Of a DNA stretch of 64,000 nucleotides, positions 16,067 through 23,620 are shown piece by piece. The translations under genes were made by a program, and so were the position numbers. Numbering within the stretch: position 1 is the stretch's first letter; the number at the start of each line of letters is the position of its first letter. The notes under the pieces were generated by a model, which saw only the letters and a program-made list of their open reading frames with translations, ran no database searches and was not told the DNA's origin. Origin of the DNA: a bacterium (GTDB lineage: Bacteria > Bacteroidota > Bacteroidia > Chitinophagales > Saprospiraceae); contig JANSXW010000006.1 of the NCBI GenBank assembly GCA_024742755.1, positions 1 to 64,000 on the forward strand, in the 5' to 3' direction.

Positions 16067-18121
16067 ATGTCCTATCACGCCCGAACCGGCCGAAGTGCAC
16101 CTCTTGGTGCGACCGTTTACCCGGAAGGCACCAACTTCAGCATTTTCTCCAAGCATGCCTCCGCCGTTGAGCTGCTGTTGTTTGACGCCAATGACCACAG
16201 CACGCCCCTGCGGGTATTCCGGCTCGACCCGGAAGCCAACAAAACGTTCTACTACTGGCACATCTTTGTGGAGGGGGTGCAGGAAGGGCAATTGTACGGC
16301 TGGAAGGTTTACGGCCCCTACGCACCGGAAATTGGCTACTATTTCGACGGGAACAAACTGCTGATCGACCCCTACGCAAAGGCGGTTGTAATGAATACCT
16401 ACGAACGGGATGCAGCGCGTCGCCCCGGAGACAACACCGCCAAAGCCATCAAGAGCGTGGTGGTGGCCAATGGCAGCTACGACTGGGAAGGCGACCGGCC
16501 CCTGAATCACCCCTATTCCCACTCCATTATTTACGAGTTGCACGTCGGAGGCTTTACCAAACACGAAAGCTCCGGCGTAGACGATCAGCTGCGGGGGACC
16601 TACCGGGGGCTCATCCAAAAAATCCCTTACCTGAAAGCGCTGGGCATCAACTCTGTGGAACTCATGCCCGTACAGCAGTTTGACCCGGCTGACGTACCCG
16701 ACTCCAATCTGACCAACTACTGGGGCTATGCGCCTATTGCGCTGTTTGCGCCCCACACCGGTTATGCCAGCACTGATGACCCCATAGGTGCCGTCAATGA
16801 ATTCCGGGATATGGTCAAAGCCCTGCACAGGGCAGGCATCGAAGTGATTCTGGACGTCGTCTTCAACCACACCGGGGAAGGCGGCGCTGACGGCCCAATC
16901 CTTTCTTTCAAAAGCATTGAAAACCGGGCCTACTACATGCTCGATGAGCATTACCACTACCGCAATTACTCCGGTACCGGCAACACGCTCAACGCCAACC
17001 ACTCGGTGGTGCGCCGCTTCATCCGCGATTGCCTGCGGTACTGGGTAGACGAAATGCATGTGGATGGGTTCCGTTTTGACCTCGCCTCTATCTTGTCCAG
17101 AGACGAAGCTGGCCGCCCGGTACAGAATCCGCCCATTCTCTGGGAGATTGAGTCCGACCCGGTGCTGGCGCCCACCAAAATCATTGCAGAAGCCTGGGAC
17201 GTGCAACAATACCAACTGGGCAATTTCGTCGGCGATAAGTGGGCGGAATGGAATGGTGCTTACCGCGATGACATCCGGCGCTTCCTCAAAGGCGATCAGG
17301 GCATGACCCGTATCGCAGCCAACCGCATCAATGCCAGCCCGGATCTGTTTGGGAAGCTACTGCGTGACCCCAATCGCAGCATCAACTTCATCACCTGCCA
17401 CGATGGGTTTACGCTGAATGACCAGGTCTCTTACAACCAAAAGCACAACTGGGCCAACGGGGAAGACAACCGCGACGGGCACAACGACAACCACAGCTGG
17501 AACTGCGGTGCGGAAGGGCCAACCAAAGACCCGGTGATCCGAAAACTCAGGGAGCGGCAGGTCAAAAACCACCTGACCTTGCTGCTGCTGAGTCAGGGCA
17601 CCCCCATGCTGCTCATGGGTGATGAGGTCCGCCGCACTCAGCTCGGCAACAACAACGCCTACTGTCAGGATAATGAGATCAGCTGGTTTGACTGGACCGC
17701 CGTGGAAGAACAGCAAGGTGTGCTGCGTTTTGCCCGGGCATTGATACAACTCAACCTGAACACGCCCTTTTTCCAGGAACAGTTTTACTGGAACAGCCCG
17801 GGTGCTTTGGGCGGCTCACGCTGTAAATTTGGAGGGGTACGCAACAACCATCCTGACTGGAGCCATCATTCTCACACCTTGTCATATACCCTAAAGAATA
17901 GCAACTACACCTACCGGATGCATGTAATGGTGAACGCCTACTGGGAGCACCTGAGTTTTCAGATACCGAAGCCCAAAGGCGGGCAGCCCTGGAAGCGCAT
18001 CATCAATACAGCTGCAGACAGCCCGCAGGATATCGTGCCTTTTGAGGAGGCTCCGGTCATCCGTGGCGGGAGTGTCTATGTCAATGCCCGTTCGGTGGTG
18101 GTATTGGTGGACGGACAGTAG
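16067..18121 (+). CDS. glgX: Glycogen debranching enzyme GlgX (isoamylase type, GH13)
   Basis: This 684-residue cytoplasmic enzyme hydrolyses alpha-1,6 branches of glycogen. An N-terminal CBM48-like beta domain (about 8-110, starting APLGATVYPEGTNFSIFS) is followed by the GH13 barrel. Visible GH13 regions are DVVFNHTGEG (region I, about 263), DGFRFDLAS with the nucleophile Asp (region II, about 335), IIAEAWD with the acid/base Glu (region III, about 375) and FITCHDGFTL (region IV, about 443). The C-terminus carries a short beta domain. No other glycogen gene is adjacent. Its stop codon abuts that of the convergent NifU-like gene with no spacer. Confidence 0.95.
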   Translation: MSYHARTGRSAPLGATVYPEGTNFSIFSKHASAVELLLFDANDHSTPLRVFRLDPEANKTFYYWHIFVEGVQEGQLYGWKVYGPYAPEIGYYFDGNKLLIDPYAKAVVMNTYERDAARRPGDNTAKAIKSVVVANGSYDWEGDRPLNHPYSHSIIYELHVGGFTKHESSGVDDQLRGTYRGLIQKIPYLKALGINSVELMPVQQFDPADVPDSNLTNYWGYAPIALFAPHTGYASTDDPIGAVNEFRDMVKALHRAGIEVILDVVFNHTGEGGADGPILSFKSIENRAYYMLDEHYHYRNYSGTGNTLNANHSVVRRFIRDCLRYWVDEMHVDGFRFDLASILSRDEAGRPVQNPPILWEIESDPVLAPTKIIAEAWDVQQYQLGNFVGDKWAEWNGAYRDDIRRFLKGDQGMTRIAANRINASPDLFGKLLRDPNRSINFITCHDGFTLNDQVSYNQKHNWANGEDNRDGHNDNHSWNCGAEGPTKDPVIRKLRERQVKNHLTLLLLSQGTPMLLMGDEVRRTQLGNNNAYCQDNEISWFDWTAVEEQQGVLRFARALIQLNLNTPFFQEQFYWNSPGALGGSRCKFGGVRNNHPDWSHHSHTLSYTLKNSNYTYRMHVMVNAYWEHLSFQIPKPKGGQPWKRIINTAADSPQDIVPFEEAPVIRGGSVYVNARSVVVLVDGQ

Positions 18122-18385
18122 TTAGCCAACGTTCAGCCCGTTGATGGCTTCCACGGCACTGACCTCGGGGATTTTGCCGATCAGTGCCTGCTCGATGCCG
18201 GCTTTCATCGTCATCATAGACATGCTGCAGTTTTCGCAGGTGCCCAGCCATTTGATTTTGACAATATGGTCTTCGGTGACATCCACCACTTCCACATTGC
18301 CCCCATCGACGGCCAGGTGGGGCCGGACATCATTGAGCGCCTCGTCGACGCGTTGAATCAGTTCTTGCTTTTTGGTATTCGACAT
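18122..18385 (-). CDS. NifU C-terminal domain-like Fe-S scaffold protein
   Basis: This 87-residue protein corresponds to a stand-alone NifU/Nfu domain. The cluster-binding pair is C50-x-x-C53 in LGTCENCSMS, and the HLAVDGGNVEVVDV segment (about 23) is typical of the family. Such proteins carry or transfer [4Fe-4S] clusters in the cytoplasm. It lies 5 bases downstream of the Mrp ATPase gene on the same strand; that pairing is frequent and supports a role in Fe-S cluster delivery. Confidence 0.93.
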   Translation of the reverse strand: MSNTKKQELIQRVDEALNDVRPHLAVDGGNVEVVDVTEDHIVKIKWLGTCENCSMSMMTMKAGIEQALIGKIPEVSAVEAINGLNVG

Positions 18386-18390
18386 GGCGC

Positions 18391-19488
18391 TTAATTATTC
18401 ATTTTTACAATACGGGTGGGGTCCTTGGTTTCATTGCGGATGGCAATCTGACGGGCGGCATTCTTAGCTACCAGCTGCATGGCCTCCGTGGCATGGGGCA
18501 CCTCCCGCAGGACAACCGGCTTGCCTTCGTCCCCGCCCTCACGTATGCCCTGTACGATAGGCACCTGCCCCAGGAGGACAGAATTGCTTTCCTTTGCCAG
18601 CCGCTTGCCGCCGCCTTCCCCAAAGAGGAAGTACTTGTTATTGGGCAATTCAGCCGGCGTAAACCAGGACATGTTCTCCACAACGCCCAAAATCGGTACA
18701 TTGACCGAGGGCAGGAGGAACATATTCATGGCTTTGATGGCATCAGCGATGGCTACTTCCTGAGGCGTGGTCACCATGATGGCGCCAGTTACAGGAACCG
18801 TTTGGACCAGGCTGAGCTGAATATCACCGGTGCCGGGCGGCAGGTCGACGATAAGGTAATCCAGGGGCGGCCATACCGTATCATTGAAAAACTGCTTGAT
18901 GATGCCTGACAGCCTGGGGCCGCGCAGTACTACCGCCTGCTCTGGTTCTATAATAAAGCCAATCGACATCACCGGCATGCCGTAAGCTTCCAGCGGCATT
19001 ATTTTGGGCTGATCGTAGATTTGTTTCACCTGCGGCCGCTGCCCCTGCAGGCCGAGCATGGTTGGAATGGAGGGGCCATAGAGGTCGGCATCGATCAGGC
19101 CCACCCTGGCTCCGAGCTGCCTGAGCCCCAGTGCCAGGTTGACGGAGATGGTAGATTTGCCCACGCCCCCTTTGCCCGAACCCACGGCGATGATGTTCTT
19201 GATGTGGCTGACCGGGCTGTTGGGCTGCTGCTTTACGCCGGGCGCAGCGCTGATCATGTGGACGTTCACGTTCGCCTCCGGGTACACTTCCTGGACGGCT
19301 TGCATGCACGCAAAATTCATATCTGACTTATTCCTGGAATCCAGGGATGGTAATTCCAGTGAAAAATTGATATTATTGCCGTCGATTTCGAGGTCGCGCA
19401 CCATGTTCATCGTGATAATGTCCTGGCCGGAATTAGGATCAGTGACCCTGGTTAGCGCCTTTACTATTTTTGTTTTATCAAAACTCAC
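18391..19488 (-). CDS. mrp: Mrp/NBP35-family P-loop ATPase (Fe-S cluster carrier)
   Basis: This 365-residue protein has an N-terminal MIP18/DUF59 domain (about 1-85) and a MinD-like ATPase. The deviant Walker A GSGKGGVGKS is at 103-112, and VDLPPGTGDIQLSLVQ near residue 215 forms the switch and Walker B region. Mrp proteins bind and pass on Fe-S clusters. The cysteine pair CPxC that usually follows ENMS is absent here; the sequence reads ENMSWFTPAEL. The cluster may therefore be held differently or by its NifU-like partner. A -7 promoter element, TAATTTTG, lies 45 bases upstream. Confidence 0.93.
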   Translation of the reverse strand: MSFDKTKIVKALTRVTDPNSGQDIITMNMVRDLEIDGNNINFSLELPSLDSRNKSDMNFACMQAVQEVYPEANVNVHMISAAPGVKQQPNSPVSHIKNIIAVGSGKGGVGKSTISVNLALGLRQLGARVGLIDADLYGPSIPTMLGLQGQRPQVKQIYDQPKIMPLEAYGMPVMSIGFIIEPEQAVVLRGPRLSGIIKQFFNDTVWPPLDYLIVDLPPGTGDIQLSLVQTVPVTGAIMVTTPQEVAIADAIKAMNMFLLPSVNVPILGVVENMSWFTPAELPNNKYFLFGEGGGKRLAKESNSVLLGQVPIVQGIREGGDEGKPVVLREVPHATEAMQLVAKNAARQIAIRNETKDPTRIVKMNN

Positions 19489-19532
19489 TCGAGCTAATTT
19501 CTATTTAGATTGAATAGGATTAAGAGGAAAAG

Positions 19533-19540
19533 CAAAATTA
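19533..19540 (-). promoter_or_regulatory. Putative -7 element (TAATTTTG) for the mrp-nifU unit
   Basis: It matches TAnnTTTG on the minus strand, 45 bases upstream of the mrp start, in the divergent gap to ribF. No clear -33 element is seen. Confidence 0.35.
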
Positions 19541-19598
19541 CAAACAATTAAAAGCCTAGAACAGTTTTCTTGCTGTTTTATATATCAGCCTACTGCGC

Positions 19599-21596
19599 AT
19601 GAGAGTTTTCAATGACCTGAATGATTTACCGGATTTTCAAAACGCTGTTGTCACCATCGGTTCATTTGATGGTGTCCACCTGGGGCATCAGCAAATCCTG
19701 GAGCGGGTCAAAGGGCTCGCCCGGCAGTGCGGTGGCGAGAGCATCGTCATCACTTTCCACCCCCACCCCCGGCTGGTGATTTACCCCAGGGACACCACCC
19801 TGCAGCTCATCACTTCCATCGATGAAAAGGTGGACCTGATGCGGCGGTATGGTATCGACAACGTAGTGGTGGTGCCTTTCACAGTAGAATTTTCTCAGCA
19901 GAGCGCCGATGAGTACATTCAGAAATTCCTTGTGGAGACCTTCCGACCCCGCTATATTGTTATCGGGTATGACCACCGCTTCGGGCTCAACCGGCAGGGG
20001 GACATTAACTACCTCAAGTGGCACGGCGAAAAATCCGGCTACGAAGTCGTGGAAATCGGCAAGCACGAAGTGGAGGACATCGCAGTGAGCTCCACGAAAA
20101 TACGCAAAGCCCTGGAGCAGGGCAACGTAGATCAGGCACAGCGCCTGTTGGGGCACTATTTTTTCCTGACCGGCACGGTGGTCCATGGCAATAAGATTGG
20201 GACCAGGATAGGCTTTCCCACGGCCAACCTCGACCTGAACAACCGCCACAAACTGCTCCCCCCTGCCGGCATCTACGCCGTCTATGCCTACCACAAAGCG
20301 CAGCGGTACGGCGGTATGCTCTACATTGGCGACCGCCCCACCCTCAGGGAATACCAAAACAAAACCATCGAGGTCAACCTCTTTGACTTCGACAAGGACA
20401 TCTACGGCGACAAACTGCGGCTGGAACTGGTAGCCCGCACCCGGGACGACGAAGCTTTCAGCGATCTGGAGCAGCTCAGCGAGCGCCTTGCGCAGGACCG
20501 GCTCGAAACAAAAGCCATTATCGAATCCCGGGAAAGCGAGCCTGCGAAAAAAAAAATAGCTGAAGCCCCCCGCGTGGCCATCGTCATCCTCAATTACAAC
20601 GGCAGAACTTACCTGGAGCAATTCCTGCCAAAAGTACTGGAACATACCTCCGGCAACTTTGAAGTCATCATTGCAGACAATGGCTCAACGGACGACTCCC
20701 TGGCCTTTCTCACGCAGGCTTATCCTGAACTCCGCCACATCGACCTACAGACGAACTATGGTTTTGCGGAAGGCTACAATCAGGCGCTCGCACAGGTTGA
20801 TGCCCCTTATTTTCTGCTGCTCAACTCTGATGTGGAAGTGACGCCCGGCTGGCTGGAGCCCCTGGTGGAACTCCTGGAGCGCGATGCCACGGTAGGTGCG
20901 GTGCAACCCAAGATCCTTGCCTATCAGGATCGCGGGAAGTTTGAATACGCTGGTGCTGCCGGTGGGTGGCTCGACAACCTGGGCTATCCTTTCTGCCGGG
21001 GCCGTATTTTTTCCGTCACGGAGGCCGACAAAGGGCAGTACGATGAGCTGCAGGAAGTATTCTGGGCAACGGGAGCCGCTTTACTGGTGCGGTCCAGCCT
21101 GTACCGGCAGTTGGGAGGCTTTGACGGCGACTATTTTGCCCACTCCGAGGAGATTGATTTGTGCTGGCGCATCAAACGGGCAGGCTACAAAATCATGGCA
21201 CGCCCCCGGTCGGTTGTTTACCACGTAGGCGGGGGCACCTTATCCTACAATACCCCCCGAAAAGCCTTTCTGAATTTCCGGAACAGCCTTTTTACCCTGG
21301 TCAAGAATGAAACGCCCAGCCGGTTAGCCTGGATTTTGCCCGCCCGCCTCCTGCTGGATGGCGTAGCCGGATTGCTGTTTTTGTCCCAGGGCAAATTTCA
21401 GCACATCGCCTCCATAGTGCGGGCCCACTGGTCCTTTTTCGGGCAGTGGAAAGCTACCTGGCGCAAGCGGCGGGAAATCCAGGACCGGGTGGCGAAGGTG
21501 AGCATTGCCGCCACGCCCAATCTAGCCGGCCGGTACGCCAAAAGCATTGTATGGGCCTTCTATGCCCGTAACATTCAGCATTTTAAAGACCTTTAA
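19599..21596 (+). CDS. ribF: RibF (riboflavin kinase/FAD synthetase) fused to a family 2 glycosyltransferase
   Basis: This single 665-residue frame carries two complete proteins. Residues 1-310 are RibF: the FAD synthetase nucleotidyl motif GSFDGVHLGH at 21-30, IGYDHRFGLNRQG near 124, SSTKIRKAL near 164, and the flavokinase signature GTRIGFPTANLDL near 205. Residues 325-665 form a GT-A family 2 glycosyltransferase with VAIVILNYNG, IADNGSTD near 355, LLLNSDVEV near 405 and EEIDLCWRIKRAGY near 520. The join is a run of ten A at 20547-20556 (codons 317-320). Loss of one A gives TAG at once and gain of one gives TGA two codons later. RibF makes FMN and FAD; the transferase substrate is unknown, though the sequence is rhamnosyltransferase-like. 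Confidence 0.9.
   Translation: MRVFNDLNDLPDFQNAVVTIGSFDGVHLGHQQILERVKGLARQCGGESIVITFHPHPRLVIYPRDTTLQLITSIDEKVDLMRRYGIDNVVVVPFTVEFSQQSADEYIQKFLVETFRPRYIVIGYDHRFGLNRQGDINYLKWHGEKSGYEVVEIGKHEVEDIAVSSTKIRKALEQGNVDQAQRLLGHYFFLTGTVVHGNKIGTRIGFPTANLDLNNRHKLLPPAGIYAVYAYHKAQRYGGMLYIGDRPTLREYQNKTIEVNLFDFDKDIYGDKLRLELVARTRDDEAFSDLEQLSERLAQDRLETKAIIESRESEPAKKKIAEAPRVAIVILNYNGRTYLEQFLPKVLEHTSGNFEVIIADNGSTDDSLAFLTQAYPELRHIDLQTNYGFAEGYNQALAQVDAPYFLLLNSDVEVTPGWLEPLVELLERDATVGAVQPKILAYQDRGKFEYAGAAGGWLDNLGYPFCRGRIFSVTEADKGQYDELQEVFWATGAALLVRSSLYRQLGGFDGDYFAHSEEIDLCWRIKRAGYKIMARPRSVVYHVGGGTLSYNTPRKAFLNFRNSLFTLVKNETPSRLAWILPARLLLDGVAGLLFLSQGKFQHIASIVRAHWSFFGQWKATWRKRREIQDRVAKVSIAATPNLAGRYAKSIVWAFYARNIQHFKDL
20547..20556 (+). 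other. A10 tract at the RibF/glycosyltransferase join (possible slippage site)
   Basis: Ten A bases read AAA AAA AAA A in frame. With nine A the next codon is TAG, and with eleven it is AAT AGC TGA. Either change leaves a normal-length RibF, and a GTG at 20571 could start the transferase. Confidence 0.7.
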
Positions 21597-21607
21597 CACA
21601 TCCTGCC

Positions 21608-22345
21608 ATGCCAAAGCACCAACCCGAAATCCTGCATCAGGACGATGACCTCGTGGTCGTGAGTAAGCCCGCGGGGCTGTTGACACTGCCCGACCGCTTT
21701 AAGCCAGATGAAAAGCCCAACCTGAAAACCCAGCTCGACCAGCTATTTGGCAAGGTATGGACCGTGCACCGGCTGGACCGCGAGACCTCCGGCCTGTTGG
21801 TCTTTGCCCTGCATGAGGAGAGCCACCGCAGCTTATCGCAGCAGTTTCAGGAGCGAACAGTAGACAAAGCCTATACCGCTATTCTGGATGGCTGCCCAGC
21901 TGAAGCCGAGGGGACCATCGACCGCCCCATAGGCCCCAATCCGGCCAAGCCCGGCCAAATGATGGTCGTCAAAAAAGGCAAGCCCAGCATTACCCATTAC
22001 AAGGTCCTGGAAGCCTTCCGGCAATTTGCACTGGCAGAATTCCGGATCGAAACCGGCCGGACCCACCAAATCCGGGTACATGCCGCTGCCATTGGGCACC
22101 CCCTCGCAGTGGATGCCTTCTACGGGCGGCGGGACGCCCTTTACCTTTCTGAAATCAAAACCAGGGGCTTTCAGCTTGGCAAAACCAGTGAAGAACGCCC
22201 GCTCCTCAGCCGGATCGCCCTGCATTCCAGCCGGCTTTCCTTTGTGCATCCCGGCCATCAGGAACCATTGCTTATGGAGGCGCCACTGCCCAAAGACCTG
22301 CGTGCGGTGTTAAATCAACTCAGAAAATGGGGAAAAACACCTTAG
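21608..22345 (+). CDS. RluA-family pseudouridine synthase
   Basis: This 245-residue enzyme of the RluA family lacks an S4 domain. The catalytic motif HRLDRETSG is at residues 54-62, with the active Asp at 57. The companion motifs TGRTHQIRVHAA (near 153) and HSSRLSFVHP (near 211) are also present. It isomerises uridine to pseudouridine in rRNA or tRNA; the target cannot be assigned from sequence. The start is 11 bases after the RibF-GT2 stop, so the two are probably co-transcribed. Confidence 0.93.
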   Translation: MPKHQPEILHQDDDLVVVSKPAGLLTLPDRFKPDEKPNLKTQLDQLFGKVWTVHRLDRETSGLLVFALHEESHRSLSQQFQERTVDKAYTAILDGCPAEAEGTIDRPIGPNPAKPGQMMVVKKGKPSITHYKVLEAFRQFALAEFRIETGRTHQIRVHAAAIGHPLAVDAFYGRRDALYLSEIKTRGFQLGKTSEERPLLSRIALHSSRLSFVHPGHQEPLLMEAPLPKDLRAVLNQLRKWGKTP

Positions 22346-22500
22346 CCCCCTTTGAAAAATGCGATTTTTTTGTAGCTTGCCTGGCAAACGATAACTCCTA
22401 TACCCTTCGCTGACAACCACTAAGACGAACCTGCGTTTCGGTAGTCTTTATTTCTACACCAGGCCTGTTGCGGTGACAAACAGGCTATACTACAGCGGAT

Positions 22501-23091
22501 ATGCCTTTGAGAACGGTACTGAAAATATGGGTGGGGCTCCTATTGCCCCTGTGGGGATGGGCACAGCCCGAAAAGGCAGGCCTGGAGATCGCCGGCAAGC
22601 TCGGGCTTTGTGACGCACTTACCTCCCGCAGCGGGGAAGTTTATGAGAGCGACCCTTGCGCTAATTGCAATATTCAATACATTCCACTCATTGGCAGCAG
22701 CCAAAACCCGGATCTCCTTTTTATAGAAATCAACTCTGCGTCCCACTGTGGTTCCGGTGGGTGCAGTGGACAGGTGTATGCAAAGCGTGGCCCTTCCTAC
22801 CAGCAAATTCTGGGGCTCTTCGGCTACTTTGAGCGCAGTGTGCCTCAACCGGGCAATCAGCCGGCAGACCTCGTTTACCTTCATGTGGACAGTGGCAGTC
22901 AGGATTACGATGGAGACGGCATGGAAGACCGGGCCAGCATCTGGATCCAATACCGGTGGAACAGCAGCACGGAGCAGTACCTCCCACACGATATTTTGCG
23001 CATCAAAGTCGATGAGCGGAGTATTCCCCTCGCAGCCAAACGGACCGCCCTGCTCAAAGAATGGACCCGGAATAACCGATGGTCTTTTTAG
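22501..23091 (+). CDS. Exported protein of unknown function (196 aa)
   Basis: A signal peptide (residues 1-21, ending GWAQ) leads into a 175-residue mature domain. It holds six cysteines, several in a tight cluster (CDALTSRSGE..., DPCANCNIQYI, SASHCGSGGCSGQVY), which suggests disulfides in the periplasm or outside the cell. DYDGDGMEDRASIWIQYRW near residue 138 looks like a calcium-binding DxDxDG loop. No family is recognised and there is no sorting domain. It is transcribed alone, about 155 bases after the RluA gene. Confidence 0.8.
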   Translation: MPLRTVLKIWVGLLLPLWGWAQPEKAGLEIAGKLGLCDALTSRSGEVYESDPCANCNIQYIPLIGSSQNPDLLFIEINSASHCGSGGCSGQVYAKRGPSYQQILGLFGYFERSVPQPGNQPADLVYLHVDSGSQDYDGDGMEDRASIWIQYRWNSSTEQYLPHDILRIKVDERSIPLAAKRTALLKEWTRNNRWSF

Positions 23092-23620
23092 CCTTTGCGC
23101 AGCTCAGCTACTATTTTTCCCAATATTTGTCGCCAACGAAGTAGAATTAACAGCTTTTGGATGGGGATTTGCCCGTGGAATAGAATATTTTTGCAGCAAT
23201 CCTGCCGCCAAATCACTTGGTTTGGCGCACCGGGTTCTACATACTGATTAGCAAACGACCCAAAGATGATGAACCGCCCCCCAACAGCAGCAGCTCCGGC
23301 AGAAAAAAAGGCAGGCTGCTTTGAAGACCATTTTAAATTGTTATTTTTGTTTAGCCCTTCTTACAAACGGGCAGGCGGTCATTCATGCTTTAAAACAGCA
23401 ACACCCTTTCGTCAAGCCGCTAAATCTATCTATCTTATCCCACCAATTTACGCAAGCCAGGACACTGGTGCGGACAGGCCGGATTACCCGACAGCACCCT
23501 CACCCTCTGACCTTTTCCGAAGGTTGGGCTTTAAGGGTCAGGCAATTACGGCTCAATCCGCCAAACTGACTTCGGAGCATCCTGAATTCTACATTCAAAC
23601 CAAATAGAAATTCTCACTTC
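23092..23620 (+). other. 529-base gap: promoter and long leader of the SprB-like gene
   Basis: There is no convincing gene. Two overlapping short frames (23266-23607 and 23321-23569) begin upstream of the predicted transcription start, match no family and read as chance. The gap holds a well-formed promoter at 23320-23349 and a second -7-like element, TATTTTTG, at 23186-23193. About 265 bases of leader follow the promoter. Confidence 0.6.
23320..23349 (+). promoter_or_regulatory. Consensus Bacteroidota promoter upstream of the SprB-like gene
   Basis: TTTG (23320-23323), an 18-base spacer and TATTTTTG (23342-23349) match the -33/-7 consensus closely. Transcription would start near 23356, leaving a leader of about 265 bases. 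Confidence 0.65.

Noticed and set aside
16061-17215. 384-residue minus-strand frame opposite glgX
   Set aside because: It lies entirely within the GH13 coding region on the other strand and shows no family motif.
23266-23607. Short frames in the SprB-like gene leader
   Set aside because: They start upstream of the predicted promoter -7 element, overlap in two frames and lack any family pattern.
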